The translations under genes and the position numbers were made by a program. A DNA stretch of 64,000 bases from Pontibacter sp. Tf4 (lineage in GTDB: Bacteria > Bacteroidota > Bacteroidia > Cytophagales > Hymenobacteraceae), in assembly GCF_014212495.1 (NCBI RefSeq), contig NZ_JACKZC010000006.1:124001-188000 (forward strand). The letters run 5' to 3'. The notes under the pieces were generated by a model, which worked only from the letters and a program-made list of their open reading frames with translations, was not told where the DNA came from and made no database searches. Shown piece after piece: positions 35,324 to 44,290 of this stretch (position 1 is its first letter; every line of letters starts with the position of its first letter).

Positions 35324-37654
35324 ATGATGAAGTATCTGATGACAGTGCTGCTGTTTCTTTGCGTATTGGCAAACAGCGTGGCACAGGAAAAAGTAACCCT
35401 GAGCGGTTACGTAAAAGACAAAGCCACCGGCGAAGGACTGATCGGTTCTTCGGTAAGTGTACAGGAGCTGCCTGGCACCGGCGTAATTACCAACGAGTAT
35501 GGGTTTTACTCGCTCACGCTGCCCAAAGGCACTTATACCATCCACTACAACTACCTGGGTTATGTAACCAGCTCCAGGCAACTACAGCTAACCGGCAGCC
35601 AGAAACTGGACATGCAACTGGAGCAGAACAACACCACGCTGCAGGAAGTTGTGGTAACCTCGCGCAAGGAAGACACCAACGTAAAGAGCATGGAAATGAG
35701 CACCCTGAAAATGCAGGTGGCCGAGATAAAGAACATGCCTGCCCTGCTGGGGGAAGTGGACGTGATAAAGGCGATACAGCTGATGCCGGGCGTGCAGAAT
35801 GCCGGCGAAGGCACTTCGGGCTTTTACGTGCGCGGCGGCGGTGCCGACCAGAACCTGATTCTGCTGGACGAAGCGCCGGTGTACAATGCCTCGCACCTGA
35901 TGGGTTTCTTTTCGGTGTTCAATGCTGATGCCATAAAAGATGTGCAGCTCTACAAAGGCGGCATTCCGGCGCAGCACGGCGGCCGCTTATCTTCCCTGCT
36001 CGACATCCGGATGAAGGAAGGCAACAACCAGAAAATGGAAGTGTCCGGTGGTATCGGAACTATAGCCAGCCGCCTGACCGTGGAAGCCCCTATCGTGAAA
36101 GATAAAAGCTCGTTTATCCTGTCGGGTCGTCGCACCTATGCCGATATGTTTTTTGGCCTGAGCAGCGACGAAGACATTAAAGGCAACGACCTGTACTTTT
36201 ACGACCTGAACGCCAAGGTAAACTATACCCTGAATGAGAAAAACCGCCTGTTTGTATCGGGTTACTTTGGCCGCGATGTGGCTGCAACCAAAGAGTTTAT
36301 GATGAACTGGGGCAACGCCACCGCCACCGTGCGCTGGAACCACCTGTTCTCCGACCGCCTGTTCTCCAACACCACCTTCATCTTCTCTGATTTTGATTAT
36401 GCATTGGGCTCTAAAGAAGAAGAATCAGAATTTACCTGGAAATCGCATATCAAGGATTACGGCATCAAAAACGACTATACCTACTTCCTGAACCCGAAAA
36501 ACCAGCTGCGCTTTGGCCTGCACCTTACCTACCACAACTTTATGCCAGCCGAAGTGAAGCCGGGCGAAAAATCATATGTAAACGAGCTGAAACTGAACTC
36601 GACCAGCGCTCTGGAAACAGCCCTTTACCTGAGCAACGAGCACCAGATCACAGATAAACTAACTATAGATTACGGCCTGCGCTTCTCCAGCTTCACCAAC
36701 ATGGGTCCGGGCAAAGTGTACCTGTATGATGAGGATTTTGAAACACCGATTGATACCGTAAACTATAGCCGCTTTGAGAAGATAAAAAGCTACCACGGAC
36801 TGGAGCCGCGCATCGCCGCTAAGTATGAACTAACGGATGCAAGCGCTGTGAAAGCCTCTTATAACCGCACGCTGCAGTACCTGCACCAGGTTTCCAACTC
36901 TACCTCGGCTATGCCTTTTGATGTCTGGATACCGAGCAGCACCTATGTAAAGCCGCAGCTTGCCGACCAGGTGGCTGTGGGTTATTTCCGCAACTTTGCT
37001 GACAACATGTTTGAAGGATCGGTGGAAGTGTACTATAAGTGGATGGACAACCAGATCGATTACAAAGACTATGCGGAAATATTCCTGAACGAGCGCCTGG
37101 AAACTGAACTGCTGCGCGGCACCGGCGAAGCCTATGGCGCGGAGTTTTACCTGCGCAAACAGAAAGGACTGCTCACCGGTTGGGTAAGTTATACCTTATC
37201 TAAAACCGAACGCACCGTACCGGGGATTAACGATGGCAATGCCTATGCCCCGCGCCACGACCGCAGGCATTCCGGTAACCTGGTGCTAAACTATAGTTTC
37301 AGCCCAAGTATTAATTTAGGAGCCAACTGGACCTACAGCACCGGCGGCGCCATTACCATGCCGGTTGGCCGCTACGAGTATAACGGCAAAACCTACCCGG
37401 TTTATTCCGAGCGCAACGGTTACCGCCTGCCGGCTTATCACCGCCTGGACCTGTCGGCCACTTACGAGAAGCCGCGCAACGAATTTAAAAAATACAGCGG
37501 CTCCTGGACCCTGAGTGTTTACAACGCCTATGCCCGCAAAAACGCTTTCTCTATTTATTTCCGGGAGAGCGAAGATGACAAGACCAAAACCGAAGCTGTG
37601 AAAACCTATTTATTCGGCCTGCTGCCATCGCTTACTTACAACTTCAAGTTTTAA
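35324..37654 (+). CDS. TonB-dependent receptor with carboxypeptidase-regulatory N-domain
   Basis: The start at 35324 or 35327 (MMKYLMTVLLF) gives a signal peptide ending SVAQ; the frame from 35273 is longer but lacks one. About 775 residues: carboxypeptidase-regulatory domain (20-110), plug (about 115-230; ALLGEVDVIKAIQLMPGVQ and GFYVRGGGADQNLILLDEAPVY) and a 22-strand barrel ending in LLPSLTYNFKF with the terminal Phe typical of barrels. The downstream DUF4249 lipoprotein, 21 bases away, is its usual partner in Bacteroidota. The substrate is not known. Confidence 0.92.
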   Translation: MMKYLMTVLLFLCVLANSVAQEKVTLSGYVKDKATGEGLIGSSVSVQELPGTGVITNEYGFYSLTLPKGTYTIHYNYLGYVTSSRQLQLTGSQKLDMQLEQNNTTLQEVVVTSRKEDTNVKSMEMSTLKMQVAEIKNMPALLGEVDVIKAIQLMPGVQNAGEGTSGFYVRGGGADQNLILLDEAPVYNASHLMGFFSVFNADAIKDVQLYKGGIPAQHGGRLSSLLDIRMKEGNNQKMEVSGGIGTIASRLTVEAPIVKDKSSFILSGRRTYADMFFGLSSDEDIKGNDLYFYDLNAKVNYTLNEKNRLFVSGYFGRDVAATKEFMMNWGNATATVRWNHLFSDRLFSNTTFIFSDFDYALGSKEEESEFTWKSHIKDYGIKNDYTYFLNPKNQLRFGLHLTYHNFMPAEVKPGEKSYVNELKLNSTSALETALYLSNEHQITDKLTIDYGLRFSSFTNMGPGKVYLYDEDFETPIDTVNYSRFEKIKSYHGLEPRIAAKYELTDASAVKASYNRTLQYLHQVSNSTSAMPFDVWIPSSTYVKPQLADQVAVGYFRNFADNMFEGSVEVYYKWMDNQIDYKDYAEIFLNERLETELLRGTGEAYGAEFYLRKQKGLLTGWVSYTLSKTERTVPGINDGNAYAPRHDRRHSGNLVLNYSFSPSINLGANWTYSTGGAITMPVGRYEYNGKTYPVYSERNGYRLPAYHRLDLSATYEKPRNEFKKYSGSWTLSVYNAYARKNAFSIYFRESEDDKTKTEAVKTYLFGLLPSLTYNFKF

Positions 37655-37675
37655 ACTATAAGCACATTTGCTACT

Positions 37676-38470
37676 ATGAAAAAGATATTTTTATACCTGC
37701 TGGCCATGCTCACGCTGAGCTTATACAGCTGCGAGGAAGTGATAGACTATGAACTCCGCAACGCCGACACCAAACTGGTAGTGGAAGGACTTATTACAGA
37801 CCAGGCGGGGCCTTACACCGTGCGCCTTTCCAACACCAAAGGGTACTTGGAAGAAGGCCGTACACCCGGCGTGAATGGTGCTATAGTTACCATATCCGAT
37901 AACCACGGCAACGCCGAAACACTGGAACCGACCGGCGATGGCCTGTACCAGACCAAAACGCTGCAGGGCACGCCCGGCTATACCTATTACCTGCAAGTGG
38001 TGGTAGATGGCAAAACCTACACGGCCCAAAGCTATATGCCTACTGTGTCAACTATAGATTCGCTGACCTTTGAGTACCAGCCGAAAACGCACATGGAAGA
38101 CGAAGGCTATTACCCGATCATCCACTTTGCGGACCCGGCAGGGAAAGGCAACAACTATAGATGGAATGTGTACGTGAACGGCGCTCTGGACCCGGACGAG
38201 CTGGCAGTACTGAACGACGAATTATACGACGGTAGCTACGGCCACGCCAACATGGGCTTTACCATCCAGAAAGGCGACCACCTGCGCGTAGAACTTATGA
38301 GTATCGACAAACCGGCTTATAATTTCTGGTACGCCCTCGTAAACCAGCAAAACTCTACCGGCGGCCCTTTTGAGAGCACGCCAGCCAACGCTCCGACCAA
38401 CATCTCCGGTGGTGCTATCGGATACTTCGGTGCCTCGGCAGTATCAGTGATGGAAGCGGTGGTGAAATAA
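37676..38470 (+). CDS. DUF4249 lipoprotein, TonB-receptor partner
   Basis: A 264-residue lipoprotein (lipobox YSC, Cys19) with the DUF4249 N-terminal pattern LVVEGLITDQAGPYTVRLSNT followed by an Ig-like domain. Proteins of this family are encoded next to TonB receptors and are thought to sit on the receptor at the cell surface. The C-terminal half has GGAIGYFGASAVSV. The stop codon TAATG overlaps the start of an alternative upstream start of the next gene. Confidence 0.88.
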   Translation: MKKIFLYLLAMLTLSLYSCEEVIDYELRNADTKLVVEGLITDQAGPYTVRLSNTKGYLEEGRTPGVNGAIVTISDNHGNAETLEPTGDGLYQTKTLQGTPGYTYYLQVVVDGKTYTAQSYMPTVSTIDSLTFEYQPKTHMEDEGYYPIIHFADPAGKGNNYRWNVYVNGALDPDELAVLNDELYDGSYGHANMGFTIQKGDHLRVELMSIDKPAYNFWYALVNQQNSTGGPFESTPANAPTNISGGAIGYFGASAVSVMEAVVK

Positions 38471-38502
38471 TGAATAATGACGAATTAGTAATGATTAATA
38501 AC

Positions 38503-38889
38503 ATGAAGATATTATTGAAACTGGAGGACCTGGCAAAGCTTGTACTTGCGTATGCAGGCACCTTATACCTTGGCTTTGAGTGGTGGCTGTTCTTTGCGCT
38601 GCTGCTGGCCCCGGACCTTGGCATGCTGGGCTATTTGTTTGGAAGTAAAGCTGGCGCGTGGGTCTATAACCTGTTCCATCATCAGGGCGTGGCTATAGTT
38701 GTCGGGTTGGTGGGGCTGTATTTGGGAGATACCTACCTGCAGTTTGCCGGCCTGCTGCTTTTCGGCCACAGCGCCATGGACAGGGCACTGGGCTACGGCC
38801 TGAAATACAACGACCACTTTAAACACACACATTTAGGGTGGATAGGCCCGCAGTCCAAACAAGGCTACTATAAACCCCGGGAACTATAG
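38503..38889 (+). CDS. DUF4260 family small membrane protein
   Basis: The start at 38503 (MKILLKLEDLAKLVLAY) was chosen because residues before it in the open frame (from 38470) are low-complexity Asn/Met. About 128 residues with three to four transmembrane segments and the family motifs FEWWLFFALLLAPDLGMLGY and FGHSAMDRALGYGLKY. Function is unknown. It ends GAA CTA TAG in the recurring palindrome and is followed by a terminator. Confidence 0.82.
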   Translation: MKILLKLEDLAKLVLAYAGTLYLGFEWWLFFALLLAPDLGMLGYLFGSKAGAWVYNLFHHQGVAIVVGLVGLYLGDTYLQFAGLLLFGHSAMDRALGYGLKYNDHFKHTHLGWIGPQSKQGYYKPREL

Positions 38890-38898
38890 AACCTACGA

Positions 38899-38934
38899 AA
38901 AAGGCCCTTCTGCAGAACAGCGGAAGGGCCTTTT
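38899..38934 (+). terminator. Terminator after the DUF4260 gene
   Basis: Arms AAAAGGCCCTTC and GAAGGGCCTTTT around a 12-base loop, followed by T-rich sequence. It could also work on the minus strand for the convergent acyltransferase gene. Confidence 0.85.
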
Positions 38935-39028
38935 ACTTTTTAATACGTTTTGTGTGTATCTGGTGCAGTAGCTCCGGGCGATGCGACTTAGGCAGAAATA
39001 GCTATAGTTTCATAGCGAGCTTTGCGAA

Positions 39029-39080
39029 AACCTCTGCGTCCTTTGCGGTTAAATTTAAACGCGAGGGGCGCGAAGGAGCA
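39029..39080. repeat. Imperfect inverted repeat, possible dispersed intergenic element
   Basis: CTCTGCGTCCTTTGCGGTTAAA and its partner reading to about 39080 pair at about 16 of 22 positions. It lies in the convergent space before the acyltransferase stop. It may be a decayed repeat; only one copy was seen in the window. Confidence 0.3.
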
Positions 39081-39098
39081 GGCTAAAGGCACAAAGTA

Positions 39099-40223
39099 TT
39101 ATTTCACTGCCAGAGTTTCCGGAGTTTGCTTTACATACGGGAAGTGATCTTTGTATTTGTTCAGCCTGCGCTCGAAAATGTGCCAGCTAAGTGCACTCAG
39201 CACGAACAAAACCACACCATACACCAGCAGCATTTGCCCGGTAGAAAGCGCGCCTGCTAACTTGAACGCACGCAACGCTTTGTTCACAAAATAAGGCACA
39301 AAGTTGTGGAACAGGTACAGGCCATAGCTGATCTGCCCGATATACACCATTGGTTTGGATGCCAGCAAGCTTCCGCCCAGGCCCTTAAAGCCCTGCGCTG
39401 CGCCCATCGTCAGGCTCGTAAACAAACAGATCACGGCAAACTCCTGAACTATAGGCATAGCCACATGCCAGCCTAAAAGTCCCGGAAAGAACTGCAGCAC
39501 TGCAAAAACGGCCAATCCCACTATACCTGCCCACTGCACACGCGCAGCCAGTGCCTGTCGCCAGCTGGCATCGCTTGTAAATTTCCTGCTTTTCTGGAGC
39601 AGGGCCAGTATAGCGCCCGCCCCCAGGTAATGAAACGAACTGACAGGCAACACTCCCAGCCGGCTGCCGCCAATATCCAGGAACAAACAGGTCAGCTTAA
39701 AGACAGGAGCCAGCACGATGAAACCAACTATAGTAAGGGTAAGGTAGCGACGCGGCGTAAAAAGTATCACAAAGGGCCATAGCAGGTAAAACTGTTCTTC
39801 CACCGCCAGCGACCACAAATGCGACGCCTCTCCTATCCAGCTGCCCTCCATAAAAATAGCGAAGTTAGTGAGGTAGGTCAGGTGCCAGGGCAGGTGTTCC
39901 AGAACATTGTAGGCTCCCAGGGCTGCCGTTACAGCTATAGTCAGGTAGTAAGGCGGAAAGATGCGCAGGAAGCGGCGTGCGTAAAAGCTTTTCAGGATCT
40001 GCCAGTTACCGGCTCCAAGCGCTTCGGCTTTTGTGCGGGCACTCAGCAGAATTCCCGTAATCAGGTAACCGCTCAGCACAAAAAAAAGCTGCACGCCCAG
40101 CCCGCCTAAACCAGTCTGTTTTACCTCGGGTGTCCAGTGAAAAAGTATAACGATGATAACGGCAATTGCCCGAAGACCATCCAGCTGCACCATGTACCCA
40201 TGCGCTGGTTTCTTTAAACTCAT
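39099..40223 (-). CDS. Acyltransferase family 3 (OafA/YrhL-like)
   Basis: The start at 40223 (MSLKKPAHGYMVQLDG) fits the family; the extra 21 codons upstream are unlikely. About 374 residues with ten hydrophobic segments, starting with the family motif QLDGLRAIAVIIVILFHW, where the conserved His is the probable catalytic residue, then GVQLFFVLSGYLITGILL and ARRFLRIFPPYYL. Such enzymes O-acylate surface sugars. It stands alone, so the acceptor is not known. Confidence 0.9.
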   Translation of the reverse strand: MSLKKPAHGYMVQLDGLRAIAVIIVILFHWTPEVKQTGLGGLGVQLFFVLSGYLITGILLSARTKAEALGAGNWQILKSFYARRFLRIFPPYYLTIAVTAALGAYNVLEHLPWHLTYLTNFAIFMEGSWIGEASHLWSLAVEEQFYLLWPFVILFTPRRYLTLTIVGFIVLAPVFKLTCLFLDIGGSRLGVLPVSSFHYLGAGAILALLQKSRKFTSDASWRQALAARVQWAGIVGLAVFAVLQFFPGLLGWHVAMPIVQEFAVICLFTSLTMGAAQGFKGLGGSLLASKPMVYIGQISYGLYLFHNFVPYFVNKALRAFKLAGALSTGQMLLVYGVVLFVLSALSWHIFERRLNKYKDHFPYVKQTPETLAVK

Positions 40224-40470
40224 ATAATCTGCTTCCAAAATCAAACCGCTCCCCTGCCAGCCAAAAAAGCGACCGCAAAAGTACAAAACACCAGCTTATA
40301 AATTATGCAGCAATTCACTGCAGTCGCCAGTGCTGCAGCAACTTTTTATACCCGGCAAAGTATAGCCTGTAAGCCTGATCGCTTATTCCAGCACGGCCAC
40401 TATCCCTGAAATTTTATAGTACACAACCCCTTAGCCGGACCCGCTTTCCGGCTATAGTTACCCTTACACG

Positions 40471-41172
40471 ATGGACCTGATCTTATTCGACTCACACGAA
40501 GTTACCCTGGGCAATGTCATTATCAGAGTGCTGCTAAGCGCTGTGCTGGGCGGATTGTTGGGCTGGGAGCGTGAAAAGCGCAGGCAGCAGGCGGGGCTGC
40601 GCACCCATATTGTGATTGCCGTAGGAGCCTGCCTGCTTATGCTCATTTCGGTGTACATACCCCAGACATTTTCAGAATACCGCAACGTAGACCCGGCCCG
40701 GCTTGCTGCGCAGGTTGTTTCGGGTATTGGCTTTCTGGGTGCGGGCGCTATTTTCAGGCTGGGAGGCAACACGCATGGGCTAACTACGGCGGCAACTATC
40801 TGGGCGGTGGCGGCAGTGGGTCTGGCAGTAGGGGTAGGCATGTACGGGGCAGCCACCGTAGTAACTATAGTACTGCTGTTTGTACTGGCTGTGCTCGATA
40901 AAGTAGGCAAACGCTACCTGAACACCGGTATGCTCAAAACCCTGAAGATTACTTACGAGTCGTCTAAAATAGAAACAAGCAAAATACTGGGCATCCTGGA
41001 GCATCACGATATCATTACCAACAACATCAACATTGTGCAGTCTAAAAACAGGCAGCATACCACTATAAAACTGTATGTATACGTGCCGACAGGACTGCAT
41101 GTGAAGCAACTCTACAAAGACCTGAACGACCTGAAAAACGTTGGACGCATCTCGCTCGGGCAGGATTTTTAA
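40471..41172 (+). CDS. MgtC/SapB family protein
   Basis: A 233-residue protein. The N-terminal MgtC domain has about five transmembrane segments with the motifs GGLLGWEREKRRQQAGLRTH and VVSGIGFLGAGAIFR, and GLTTAATIWAVAAVGLAVG. The C-terminal 90 residues form a soluble ACT-like domain. MgtC proteins are tied to growth at low magnesium and to membrane potential control. Single gene. Confidence 0.92.
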   Translation: MDLILFDSHEVTLGNVIIRVLLSAVLGGLLGWEREKRRQQAGLRTHIVIAVGACLLMLISVYIPQTFSEYRNVDPARLAAQVVSGIGFLGAGAIFRLGGNTHGLTTAATIWAVAAVGLAVGVGMYGAATVVTIVLLFVLAVLDKVGKRYLNTGMLKTLKITYESSKIETSKILGILEHHDIITNNINIVQSKNRQHTTIKLYVYVPTGLHVKQLYKDLNDLKNVGRISLGQDF

Positions 41173-41252
41173 GTTCTCAAACTATAGCTGCAGCACTATC
41201 TTTTAAACTATAGCCACTAAAAGCAAACCCTTCGTTTTTCTGAAAGTATAGC

Positions 41253-42341
41253 TTGGTAATGGCGAAGGTTCTGACAGTGCTTACTTATTTTCTGGCGTAC
41301 GTTACCCTGCTTCCGTTGTGGCGCAACGATGCCTGGTGGGTGCGTGGGCTCGATTTCCCGCGTTTCCAGTTTATGCTGCTGGCGCTGGGCATGCTGCTGG
41401 CCGAGCTGTTTTTCTTTAACTTTTTGGAAATCGGCAGTTGGGTGATGGCTGGCATAGCGGTGGGCAGCTTAAGTTACCATGGCGGCTGGATCATACCGTA
41501 CACGCAACTATACCCCACCGAAGTAAAAAAGGCCCGCCACCGCGACCCCAGTAACCAGCTCAGCATCCTGACAGCCAATGTACTGACCCCGAACCGTAAC
41601 GCTGCCGGGCTGCTAAAAATAGTGAACAAATACAAGCCGGATGTACTGGTTACCCTCGAAACCGACAAGTGGTGGGAAGAGCAACTGGCGGTGTTGGAGA
41701 CCAACTATAGTTATACTATAAAATGCCCGCTGGATAACCGCTATGGCATGCATGTATACTCGTTGCTACCCCTCGAAGACACGGCTATCCAGTTCCTGGT
41801 AGAGCCCGATGTGCCTTCCATGCATGCGCTGGTGGTGCTGCGGTCGGGTATTAAAGTACGGGTCCATTTTCTGCATCCGGCACCGCCCAGCCCCACCGAA
41901 AACCTGAAATCATCGGAGCGGGATGCCGAGCTGCTGGTCGTGGCCAAGAGTGTTTCGGATGAGAACGTGCCCATTATAGTTACCGGCGACCTGAACGATG
42001 TGGCCTGGTCTGAGACAACGCGCCTTTTCCGGAAGATAAGCGGCCTGCTCGATCCGCGCATCGGGCGTGGCATGTTCAATACCTTTCATGCTAAATTCTT
42101 TTTTGCGCGCTGGCCCTTGGATCACCTTTTTCATAGCGAGCACTTCACGCTTATCGGTATCAAGCGCATGCCTTATTTTGGTTCCGATCATTTCCCGATG
42201 CTGGTAGAGCTACTGTACGATAAACCCTACGGGGCCGACCAACAGGGCCTGGAAGCCGACACAGAAGACCTGGAATGGGCCGAGGAAAAAATGGATGCCC
42301 AGAAAGTGGAAGAAGAAGATGTACACGAACCGGGCAAATAG
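41253..42341 (+). CDS. Membrane-anchored endonuclease/exonuclease/phosphatase family protein
   Basis: A 362-residue protein with two to three transmembrane segments in the first 90 residues and an EEP catalytic domain: ILTANVLTPNRN, LVTLETDKWWEE, the acid residue pair in TGDLNDVAWS, and FGSDHFPML near the end (catalytic Asp-His). The tail is very acidic. Natural substrates of these membrane-linked EEP proteins are unknown; the fold hydrolyses phosphodiesters. Single gene. Confidence 0.87.
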   Translation: MVMAKVLTVLTYFLAYVTLLPLWRNDAWWVRGLDFPRFQFMLLALGMLLAELFFFNFLEIGSWVMAGIAVGSLSYHGGWIIPYTQLYPTEVKKARHRDPSNQLSILTANVLTPNRNAAGLLKIVNKYKPDVLVTLETDKWWEEQLAVLETNYSYTIKCPLDNRYGMHVYSLLPLEDTAIQFLVEPDVPSMHALVVLRSGIKVRVHFLHPAPPSPTENLKSSERDAELLVVAKSVSDENVPIIVTGDLNDVAWSETTRLFRKISGLLDPRIGRGMFNTFHAKFFFARWPLDHLFHSEHFTLIGIKRMPYFGSDHFPMLVELLYDKPYGADQQGLEADTEDLEWAEEKMDAQKVEEEDVHEPGK

Positions 42342-42521
42342 TACTTCCACTCAAAATTCACCAGCTACAACTATAGCTACCTGAACTATAGCTCGTCTCG
42401 CCGGCCACAACCTGACATCCGAAATCTGAAACTTTTTTAGCTAAAAATTATATATATCATTTTTAGTATGTATTTTTAGCTGCTTCTTTACACCTATAGT
42501 TTCACCCTAAAAAACAGATGT

Positions 42522-43487
42522 ATGTTCTCTAAACTCAATGCGTTACTTTCGGTGCTGGCCTTATCCGGTGCGCTGGTACTCTCCGGATGCAGCAAAGACA
42601 GCGATGGCCCGGGCGGCGGTAATAATGGCTGGAGCGGAAAGCTGATCCACGACTGGTCGTCATCGGTGCGCGAGTATGATTTTTCTTCCAAAGCAGACCC
42701 CGAACTTTTTACCGGCCGTATGCCCAACCGCATGCCAAATGGCTCCACTCTGCACACTTCCAGCGTGTTTGAGCGCCTGGAAATGACCAATGCCAGCAGC
42801 TCACAAAAAACTGTGGTGTACGATGCCAGGGAGACCACTGCCGTGTATTCGCCACAGCTTTCCCCGGATGGCACTATGATCGCTTTTACCCACAACAAAG
42901 TATATGAACCCTCCAAATACCCGGTGAAGCGTGGCACCGTGATCGTGGACCTGCAGGGCAACTATATTGCCGGCATTCCGGATATGTACAGCGCTGTATG
43001 GCTGCCGGATGGCCGCCTGGTAGTGGCCGGCGACCATTCTTCGGATGGCTATGTACCGAGCACGCCATCTGCCAAAGCAGGTTTGTACATTGCCACTATA
43101 AACGGAACCACGGCCACGTTAACCAACATCAACCCGCAACTGGCAAACCCTACGCCGCTGTTGCCATCCGTAAGCCCCGACGGCAAGCGCGTTGCCTTTA
43201 TGCTGAACAAGCACATCTGGACCATGAACATTGACGGGTCTAACCTGAAACAGCTGACAGCCTCTGACAACGATAACGAAGAGAGCTTTACAACCTGGTC
43301 GCCGGACGGAAAACACATTGCCGTATGGACCTATAAAACATTTGAGAACTCTTACTATACGGCCGTGGCCATTGTACCCTCCGACGCGGCACAACCCATT
43401 GTGCTGAAGAACGACGCCAACATCTGGCCACGCGACAAGGATGGCTACCGCATAAGCGGCGGCCGCGGCAACATGAGCTGGAAATAA
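42522..43487 (+). CDS. TolB-like beta-propeller lipoprotein
   Basis: A 321-residue lipoprotein (lipobox LSGC) with a Gly/Asn linker and WD40/PD40-type repeats: LSPDGTMIAFTHNK, VSPDGKRVAFMLNKH and WSPDGKHIAVWTYK. The repeats SPDG-(x)-IAF are those of TolB-like propellers. It is probably a periplasmic or surface binding protein; the ligand is unknown. The 100 bases upstream are unusually AT-rich with short A/T palindromes. Confidence 0.82.
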   Translation: MFSKLNALLSVLALSGALVLSGCSKDSDGPGGGNNGWSGKLIHDWSSSVREYDFSSKADPELFTGRMPNRMPNGSTLHTSSVFERLEMTNASSSQKTVVYDARETTAVYSPQLSPDGTMIAFTHNKVYEPSKYPVKRGTVIVDLQGNYIAGIPDMYSAVWLPDGRLVVAGDHSSDGYVPSTPSAKAGLYIATINGTTATLTNINPQLANPTPLLPSVSPDGKRVAFMLNKHIWTMNIDGSNLKQLTASDNDNEESFTTWSPDGKHIAVWTYKTFENSYYTAVAIVPSDAAQPIVLKNDANIWPRDKDGYRISGGRGNMSWK

Positions 43488-43495
43488 ACGATAGC

Positions 43496-43527
43496 AAGCC
43501 TGCCTGTTTTAGAACGGGCAGGCTTTT
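43496..43527 (+). terminator. Terminator after the beta-propeller lipoprotein gene
   Basis: Arms AAGCCTGCC and GGCAGGCTT around a 12-base loop, followed by TTTTT; nine bases after the stop codon. Confidence 0.9.
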
Positions 43528-43671
43528 TTATAGCTCCGGAATGGTTGAACTATAGTTGGGGCACTGGCCTTTCATCGTAAATTGGCGGCCGTACAGCCTG
43601 CTTTTCCGGCCGACGGGCTAAATCTGTAAAACTTTTAGGTAAAAGTGTAAACTCTCTCTTTACTTTCGTAC

Positions 43672-43679
43672 TACCTTTG
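43672..43679 (+). promoter_or_regulatory. Promoter -7 box of the metal-efflux operon
   Basis: TACCTTTG fits TAnnTTTG and lies 20 bases before the ATG at 43699. No clear -33 TTG is seen. Confidence 0.5.
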
Positions 43680-43698
43680 TAAGGTATTATTGCAGAGC

Positions 43699-44130
43699 AT
43701 GAAACTCGTAAAACGGATAATCTTACTGACGCTGACACTGCTGGTGCTTGTAACCTCTACAGGCTTATCGGTGGGGCTGCACTTTTGTGCCGGCGATATC
43801 CGTGACCTGAGCTTTTTTGGTAATGCCGCTGAGTGCCCGATGGAAAAGCAGAAAGAAGCACTTCCGTCCTGCCACAAACCTAAAGCACCACAGGACAAAG
43901 ACGATTGCTGTGATGACCACCAACTGGTAATTGAGCGCCACGATGTAGCCACCGACACCGAAGCACTCCAACTCACCAAACTTCCCGACTTCAAATTTGC
44001 AGCTATCGTTCAGGCCGTGTTCCTGCAGCTGTACTTCCCCGAAGTTTCATTAAAACCCGCTTACGCCCTTTACACCTCGCCACCCGTCGTCCGCGACATA
44101 CCGGTGCTGGTGCAATCCTTTCTGCTATAA
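43699..44130 (+). CDS. Small Cys/His exported protein of metal-efflux operons (HYC_CC_PP type)
   Basis: The start at 43699 (MKLVKRIILL) gives a signal peptide or N-terminal anchor; a TTG three codons earlier is less likely. The 143-residue protein has the scattered motifs LHFCAGD, ECPMEKQ, SCHKPK, DDCCDDH and the terminal TSPPVV, the pattern of a Bacteroidota family named after its HYC, CC and PP motifs. The Cys/His content suggests binding of copper or a related metal. It leads the cus-type operon. Confidence 0.72.
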   Translation: MKLVKRIILLTLTLLVLVTSTGLSVGLHFCAGDIRDLSFFGNAAECPMEKQKEALPSCHKPKAPQDKDDCCDDHQLVIERHDVATDTEALQLTKLPDFKFAAIVQAVFLQLYFPEVSLKPAYALYTSPPVVRDIPVLVQSFLL

Positions 44131-44290
44131 CCCTACAGTAGTACGATGCCAGGCTATAGTTGGCGTAGCTGTGTCCTTTTCGTTAGGACGCATACTTCCC
44201 CACAACTATAGTTTATAGTTCCGGCATCTTTCCTTTTCCGCTGCATTCCGGCAGCTTCTGTATTTCCTGTTAAGGTTATTTTATACATAC

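Noticed and set aside
39099..40286. Longer starts for several genes (acyltransferase from 40286, aldo/keto reductase from 29052, cytochrome c from 14067, thioredoxin-like from 3350)
   Set aside because: The added N-termini do not fit the families or hide the signal peptides, so internal starts were chosen.
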